Origin: an uncultured Alistipes sp.
Lineage (GTDB): Bacteria; Bacteroidota; Bacteroidia; Bacteroidales; Rikenellaceae
DNA length: 28,715 nt
Assembly (NCBI GenBank): GCA_937880705.1
Contig: CALGRZ010000030.1
Coordinates: 1 to 28,715, forward strand
Direction: 5' to 3'
This document shows positions 24,795-28,715 of the stretch, piece after piece. Under the pieces are notes generated by a model. It made no database searches, was not told where the DNA came from, and saw nothing but the letters and a program-made list of their open reading frames with translations. The position numbers and the translations under genes were made by a program. The number at the start of each line of letters is the position of its first letter. The stretch's first letter is position 1.

Positions 24795-24854
24795 TTTTTA
24801 CCACATATATTGCACATTCACCACAAAATATGGCTTTTCGCCACAAAATATAGG
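24795..24854 (+). repeat. three tandem 20-bp units, candidate LytTR operator
   Basis: Units TTTTTACCACATATATTGCA (24795-24814), CATTCACCACAAAATATGGC (24815-24834) and TTTTCGCCACAAAATATAGG (24835-24854). CCACA cores begin at 24801, 24821 and 24841. The 20-bp step (about two helical turns) puts all cores on one DNA face, as expected for LytTR dimers, and the array fills the space between the divergent lytTR and fabH promoters. Confidence 0.75.
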
Positions 24855-24873
24855 ATAGCCCAATCATAGAGAG

Positions 24874-24881
24874 TATCTTTG
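24874..24881 (+). promoter_or_regulatory. -7 box of the fabH promoter, no -33 element
   Basis: TATCTTTG fits TAnnTTTG, but no TTTG lies 19-21 bases upstream; the third repeat unit occupies that region, the arrangement of an activator-dependent promoter. It gives fabH a leader of about 120 nt. Confidence 0.6.
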
Positions 24882-25009
24882 CGACGTTTTAATAATAAAT
24901 TGGTGTGTATGTACACGCCCGATCCCTAGTGCGTCGCGTTGTTATGGTCGACTGCGTGGCCGATGGGGGATATGTAAACGTAATTTTGTCAAACTAACAC
25001 AATACTTCG

Positions 25010-25963
25010 ATGAAAATTATTGGAACAGGATCTGCGCATCCCAAATGTGTTGTGACCAACCATATGTTGGAGCAGTTTCTCGAGACCTCTAATGAGTGGA
25101 TTGTTGAGCGTACCGGTATCACGGAGCGTCGCGTGATCTCTACGGAGAGGCTCGAGGAGTTGGCCTGTGAGGCAGCTATGAAGGCCCTTGAGGATGCCAA
25201 CCTTACACCTGCAGACATCGATTTTATGATCTGTTCGAATGTGGTGAACGAGTATGTTACCCCCGCCTTGAGTTGTATCATTCAGGGTATGATTGGTGCA
25301 ACATGCCCCACCGTTGATATTAACGCTGCATGTGCCGGCTTTGTCTATGCCATGGATATTGCCGACGATAAGCTTAAGGCCGGCAAGGCCAAGAACATCC
25401 TTATCGTCTGCGCCGAGGAGCCCTCGCGTATGGTGAGCTGGCAGAACCGAAGCACAAGCGTGCTCTTCGGTGATGGTGCAGGTGCTGCGGTAGTGACTGC
25501 CGGTGACGAGCTTAAGGCGATACGTCTTACTACGTCGTCGCTTGCCGAGGTGCTCTACTACCAGCGTCGTCTCGAGCCCACGCCCTACATCGACAAGGAG
25601 GAGCAGTTCGAGCCTCTGGTGATGCGTGGCCGCGAGGTCTTCAAGCACGCTGTAACAGAGTCAAATAGGGATATTAAGGCCCTGCTCGACGAGGTGGGTC
25701 TTAAGCCCGAGGATATCAAGTACTATGTTCTGCACCAGGCCAACAAGCGCATCATCGACTCGATACGCAACTTCCTGGGTGTCGACGAGGAGCGTGTGCC
25801 GCACAATGTCGAGCGTTATGGTAACATATCGTCGGCCGCGCTGCCCGCGCTGCTCGATGAGCTGAACCGTGGTGGTAAGCTCCAGAAGGGCGATAAGCTG
25901 GTATTCAGTGCCTTCGGAGCAGGATTTACCACAGGAGCCTGCGTAATTGAGTGGGCAAAGTAG
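25010..25963 (+). CDS. fabH: 3-oxoacyl-[acyl-carrier-protein] synthase III
   Basis: Starts fatty-acid synthesis by condensing an acyl-CoA primer with malonyl-ACP. 317 residues, standard length. The catalytic triad is complete: Cys108 in INAACAGFVYAMD, His242 in VLHQANKRIID, and Asn272 in VERYGNISSAALPAL. The opening MKIIGTGSAHPKCVVTN and NEWIVERTGITERR are typical. It is divergent from the LytTR regulator and leads a fabH-fabF-fabG cluster. Unlike common arrangements, neither plsX/rpmF nor acpP is present here, so it could be a second FabH or part of a dedicated acyl pathway; primer specificity cannot be read. Confidence 0.95.
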   Translation: MKIIGTGSAHPKCVVTNHMLEQFLETSNEWIVERTGITERRVISTERLEELACEAAMKALEDANLTPADIDFMICSNVVNEYVTPALSCIIQGMIGATCPTVDINAACAGFVYAMDIADDKLKAGKAKNILIVCAEEPSRMVSWQNRSTSVLFGDGAGAAVVTAGDELKAIRLTTSSLAEVLYYQRRLEPTPYIDKEEQFEPLVMRGREVFKHAVTESNRDIKALLDEVGLKPEDIKYYVLHQANKRIIDSIRNFLGVDEERVPHNVERYGNISSAALPALLDELNRGGKLQKGDKLVFSAFGAGFTTGACVIEWAK

Positions 25964-26032
25964 CTGTTTAAGTCAAACAATTGATAGTAATCTGACTGCG
26001 CGCGGCGTGGTCACAACAAAAATAATTCAGAA

Positions 26033-27286
26033 ATGGAACAGAGAGTAGTTATCACCGGCATCGGTGCAATAACCCCCGTTGGCAACAAGGTGGAGGAGAC
26101 CTGGAAGAACCTCGTTGAGGGTAACTGTGGTATCGACTTCATCAAGGGCTATGATGAGTATAACCTCCCCGTGAAGGTTGCGGGACAGATCAAGAACTTC
26201 GACCAGTCGCAGTATGAGCTCAACGCAGGTCTGGCGCGTCGTAGCGACCGCTTCTGCCTCTACGCTATGGCGGCAGCTTCGGATGCCATGAAGGATGCCG
26301 GCCTGAAGAGCGGTGAGAATATCGCCCCCGAGCGTCTTGGCGTCTACATCGGTTCGGGTATCGGAGGTATGGATACCTTCGTGAACCAGACCAAGGTGCT
26401 GCTTGAGGAGGGTGTTCACCGTATCTCGCCCTTCTTCGTACCCATGATGATCTCGAATATTGCTTCGGGTAATGTGGCCATCTCGCACAACGCCCAGGGC
26501 GTATGTCTGCCCGTGGTTACGGCATGTGCTACGGGTACCCACTCGGCCGGTGAGGCCTTCCGTGCCATCAAGCACGGCTATGCCGATGCCATCATCACCG
26601 GTGGTGCCGAGGCCTCGGTACACCCCCTTGCTATCGGTGGCTTCGCCAACAGCAAGGCCCTCTCACGCTCGGAGGATCCCCTCCAGGCGTCGCTGCCCTT
26701 CTCGGCTGACCGTCACGGCTTTGTTATTGCCGAGGGTGCAGGTATGATGGTCTTCGAGTCGCTTGAGAGTGCACAGAAGCGTGGTGCCAAGATCTACGCC
26801 GAGGTTGTCGGCTATGGCAACAGCTGCGATGCTCACCACTTCACCGCTCCCCACCCCGAGGGCATCCCCGCATCGCGCGCCATTAAGCAGGCTCTGGATG
26901 AGGCGCAGTTCGATGCCGAGAAGGATCTGCTCTACATCAACGCCCACGGCACAGGTACCCCTCTGAACGACGCTTCGGAGACCAAGGCTATCAAGATCGC
27001 TATGGGTGAGGAGGCTGCCCGCAAGGCTATGATCACCTCTACGAAGTCTATCACGGGTCACATGCTTGGTGCTACGGGTGCTGTCGAGCTTATCGCCTCG
27101 GCCCTGTCGCTCTACCACGGCGTGGTAACGCCCACCATCGGCCTTACCAACCCCGACCCCGAGTGCGACCTCGACTACACGCCTTTGAAGGCTCGCAAGG
27201 CCGACCTCACGGTGGCCATCTCTAACTCGCTGGGCTTCGGTGGCCACAACGCCTGCGTAGCACTGCGTAAGTGGGAGGGTAAGTAG
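26033..27286 (+). CDS. fabF: 3-oxoacyl-[acyl-carrier-protein] synthase II
   Basis: Elongating ketosynthase that condenses acyl-ACP with malonyl-ACP. 417 residues. The Cys-His-His triad is intact: Cys165 in VVTACATGTHSAGEAF, His305 in YINAHGTGTPLND, and His343 in STKSITGHMLGATGA. The start MEQRVVITGIGAITPVGN and the ending SNSLGFGGHNACVALRKW are typical of FabF. It follows fabH after a 69-nt gap that contains a small hairpin, and fabG follows after 32 nt, so the three are probably one transcript. No acpP gene is seen beside it, which is unusual. Confidence 0.96.
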   Translation: MEQRVVITGIGAITPVGNKVEETWKNLVEGNCGIDFIKGYDEYNLPVKVAGQIKNFDQSQYELNAGLARRSDRFCLYAMAAASDAMKDAGLKSGENIAPERLGVYIGSGIGGMDTFVNQTKVLLEEGVHRISPFFVPMMISNIASGNVAISHNAQGVCLPVVTACATGTHSAGEAFRAIKHGYADAIITGGAEASVHPLAIGGFANSKALSRSEDPLQASLPFSADRHGFVIAEGAGMMVFESLESAQKRGAKIYAEVVGYGNSCDAHHFTAPHPEGIPASRAIKQALDEAQFDAEKDLLYINAHGTGTPLNDASETKAIKIAMGEEAARKAMITSTKSITGHMLGATGAVELIASALSLYHGVVTPTIGLTNPDPECDLDYTPLKARKADLTVAISNSLGFGGHNACVALRKWEGK

Positions 27287-27318
27287 ACATAGTTCAGAAC
27301 ATTAAACCAAATAGAGAT

Positions 27319-28065
27319 ATGAAACTTTTGGAAGGAAAAGTAGCACTCGTGACGGGTGCAGGTCGTGGTATTGGCAAGGCTATCGCCCTGCGCTATGCCC
27401 AGGAGGGTGCCAACGTGGCATTCACCGATTTGGCTATCACCGACGAGGTGGAGCAGACCGTTAAGGATCTCGAGGCTATGGGTGTCAAGGCCAAGGCTTA
27501 TGCCTCGAATGCCGCACTCTTCGACGAGACACACGAGGTTGTAAACCAGGTTGTTGCCGACTTCGGCCGTATCGACGTTCTGGTCAACAATGCAGGTATT
27601 ACCAAGGATGGCCTTATGATGCGTATGTCGGAGGCGCAGTGGGATGCTGTGCTCAACGTCAACCTCAAGTCGGCCTTCAACTTCATCCACGCCGTAGTGC
27701 CCGTTATGGCCAAGCAGCGTAGCGGCTCGATTATCAACATGTCGTCGGTCGTAGGTGTCAGCGGTAATGCCGGCCAGTGCAACTACTCGGCTTCGAAGGC
27801 GGGTATGATCGGCCTTGCGAAGTCTATCGCCAAGGAGATGGGTCCCCGTGGTATCCGTGCCAACTGCATCGCCCCCGGCTTCATCATCACCGAGATGACC
27901 AACCAGCTCTCGCAGGAGATCAAGGATCAGTGGGCTGCGCAGATTCCTCTGCGTCGTGGTGGTACCCCCGAGGATGTTGCCAACGTGGCTCTATTCCTCG
28001 CCAGCGACCTCTCGTCGTATGTCAGCGGACAGGTTATCCACTGCTGTGGTGCCATGAACTGCTAA
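27319..28065 (+). CDS. fabG: 3-oxoacyl-[acyl-carrier-protein] reductase
   Basis: NADPH-dependent reductase of the fatty-acid elongation cycle, a classical short-chain dehydrogenase. 248 residues. Cofactor motif VTGAGRGIGKAIA (11-23), NNAGI (90-94), active-site Ser143 in NMSSVVG, and Tyr156/Lys160 in YSASK are all present, with the IAPGFIITEM and YVSGQVIHCCGAMNC ending typical of FabG. With fabH and fabF just upstream it supplies condensation and first reduction; the dehydratase and enoyl reductase lie elsewhere. A strong bidirectional terminator follows. Confidence 0.95.
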   Translation: MKLLEGKVALVTGAGRGIGKAIALRYAQEGANVAFTDLAITDEVEQTVKDLEAMGVKAKAYASNAALFDETHEVVNQVVADFGRIDVLVNNAGITKDGLMMRMSEAQWDAVLNVNLKSAFNFIHAVVPVMAKQRSGSIINMSSVVGVSGNAGQCNYSASKAGMIGLAKSIAKEMGPRGIRANCIAPGFIITEMTNQLSQEIKDQWAAQIPLRRGGTPEDVANVALFLASDLSSYVSGQVIHCCGAMNC

Positions 28066-28091
28066 TCTATAGTTATAGCGATATACACTAA

Positions 28092-28121
28092 AGGGGCTGG
28101 CTAAAAAATTAGCCAGCCCCT
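28092..28121. terminator. bidirectional terminator between fabG and pulA
   Basis: Perfect 13-bp inverted repeat AGGGGCTGGCTAA (28092-28104) / TTAGCCAGCCCCT (28109-28121) with an AAAA loop and a T-rich stretch after it, between convergent genes. The GGCTAA/TTAGCC core is shared with the terminator at 23753. Confidence 0.9.
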
Positions 28122-28139
28122 CCTATTTTTATCACGCTG

Positions 28140-28715
28140 TTAGTACTCCGCCAAAACAAAACCCGTAATGGGAGGCACCGTAACCTTACCCGAGCGGATA
28201 GTGTAGGGCACCATACCCTTAGGATGGATAACCTCTCCGTCCGATATCCACTTATAGGTGCCAGCAGGAATATCAAACTCAACGCTCTCTCTTGAGCCAT
28301 TCATCAAGACGATGATACGCTTCGCCGGGTCGATGCCATCGAGGTTGTCGAGGATAAAGCCAACAGCAGCCTCGTTGTCGTTCTCAATGAAGCGAAGGTG
28401 CTCACGCACATCCTCTGCCGTACCTAACGAGAAGGCTGGATGCTCCTTACGCATAGCGATAAGACCCTTAACGTACTCAACAAGGTCGCTATACTGATGC
28501 TTTAGTGACCAGTCGATAGCGTTATACTCATCGGGCATATTATAGGTATTCTTCTCGCCACGCTTCGAGCGATACATCTCCTCACCACAGAAGATAAAGG
28601 GGATACCCTGCGACGTGAACACACCAAGCTGCGCAAGCTTATCCATCTTTAGGAGTTCCTCCTCGGTTGCCTCTGGCGACAGGTGCTCGAGGCGGTCGCG
28701 TAGGTTGTGGTCATC
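28140..28715 (-). CDS. pulA: type I pullulanase, C-terminal part (5' end beyond window)
   Basis: The last 191 residues of a GH13 alpha-glucan debranching enzyme; the frame is open to the right edge. It begins with DDHNLRDRLEHLSPEA, the segment after the conserved His-Asp of the GH13 active site, continues with LAQLGVFTSQGIPFIFCGEE and NMPDEYNAIDW (both typical of type I pullulanases), and ends in a C-terminal beta-sandwich (RIIVLMNGSRESVEFDIPAGTY, VPPITGFVLAEY). It hydrolyses alpha-1,6 branches of pullulan, starch or glycogen. Location (cytoplasmic or exported) cannot be told because the N-terminus is missing. It is convergent with fabG. Confidence 0.88.
   Translation of the reverse strand, partial: DDHNLRDRLEHLSPEATEEELLKMDKLAQLGVFTSQGIPFIFCGEEMYRSKRGEKNTYNMPDEYNAIDWSLKHQYSDLVEYVKGLIAMRKEHPAFSLGTAEDVREHLRFIENDNEAAVGFILDNLDGIDPAKRIIVLMNGSRESVEFDIPAGTYKWISDGEVIHPKGMVPYTIRSGKVTVPPITGFVLAEY

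Noticed and set aside
24795..24854. CRISPR-like array from the regular repeats
   Set aside because: The 20-bp period leaves no spacers and no cas genes are near; promoter context explains it better.

Overview
This window looks like the chromosome of a GC-rich member of the Bacteroidales, most like Rikenellaceae/Alistipes. That placement is inferred from gene content (NagB–PIG-L fusion, DUF4270, DUF3098, a YfhO–FtsX–UppP–TruB–QueA run, a lone GT5-like half protein), from promoters of the Bacteroidota type (-7 box TAnnTTTG, in places with TTTG about 20 bases upstream), and from the lack of strong Shine-Dalgarno sites. No IS element, CRISPR array, rRNA or tRNA was found. Gene density is high and most genes are core functions.

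Layout. 1-2050 (+): the 3' part of a long RelA/SpoT alarmone enzyme, then a small stand-alone PAS-like protein. 2149-4940 (+): amino-sugar catabolism, a NagB-like/PIG-L fusion followed by canonical NagB, ended by a bidirectional terminator. 5022-5723 (-): a secreted SIMPL protein. 5925-8266 (+): a polyprenyl diphosphate synthase and a FucP-like MFS sugar transporter, ended by a bidirectional terminator. 8346-10605 (-): an envelope operon of two paralogous outer-membrane-barrel-like proteins and a lipoprotein, none of assigned function. 11076-17446 (+): YfhO-like membrane protein, FtsX, DUF3098, UppP, TruB, QueA. 17486-19949 (+): GT5-like half protein overlapping a DUF4270 lipoprotein. 20056-23574 (+): TopA and a secreted C1 (PepC-like) peptidase, followed by an unassigned, probably structured region and a strong bidirectional terminator. 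23811-24740 (-): a membrane-anchored LytTR regulator. 25010-28065 (+): fabH-fabF-fabG, divergent from the regulator. 28140-28715 (-): the C-terminal end of a type I pullulanase, cut by the right edge.

The most notable signal is regulatory. The lytTR/fabH intergenic region holds three tandem 20-bp units with CCACA-AT-rich cores at exactly 20-bp steps. The only other copy seen is a two-unit array on the opposite strand at 10832-10871, upstream of the barrel/lipoprotein operon, where one unit matches at 17 of 20 positions. In both places the last core begins 33 bases before a -7-like box on the matching strand. This predicts a small LytTR regulon joining fatty-acid synthesis with an uncharacterised envelope operon. 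A second notable signal is the 23581-23791 region after the peptidase gene, where nested stems enclose a compact three-way junction and an 11-bp tandem repeat allows an alternative fold, suggesting an unassigned small RNA or structured 3' UTR.
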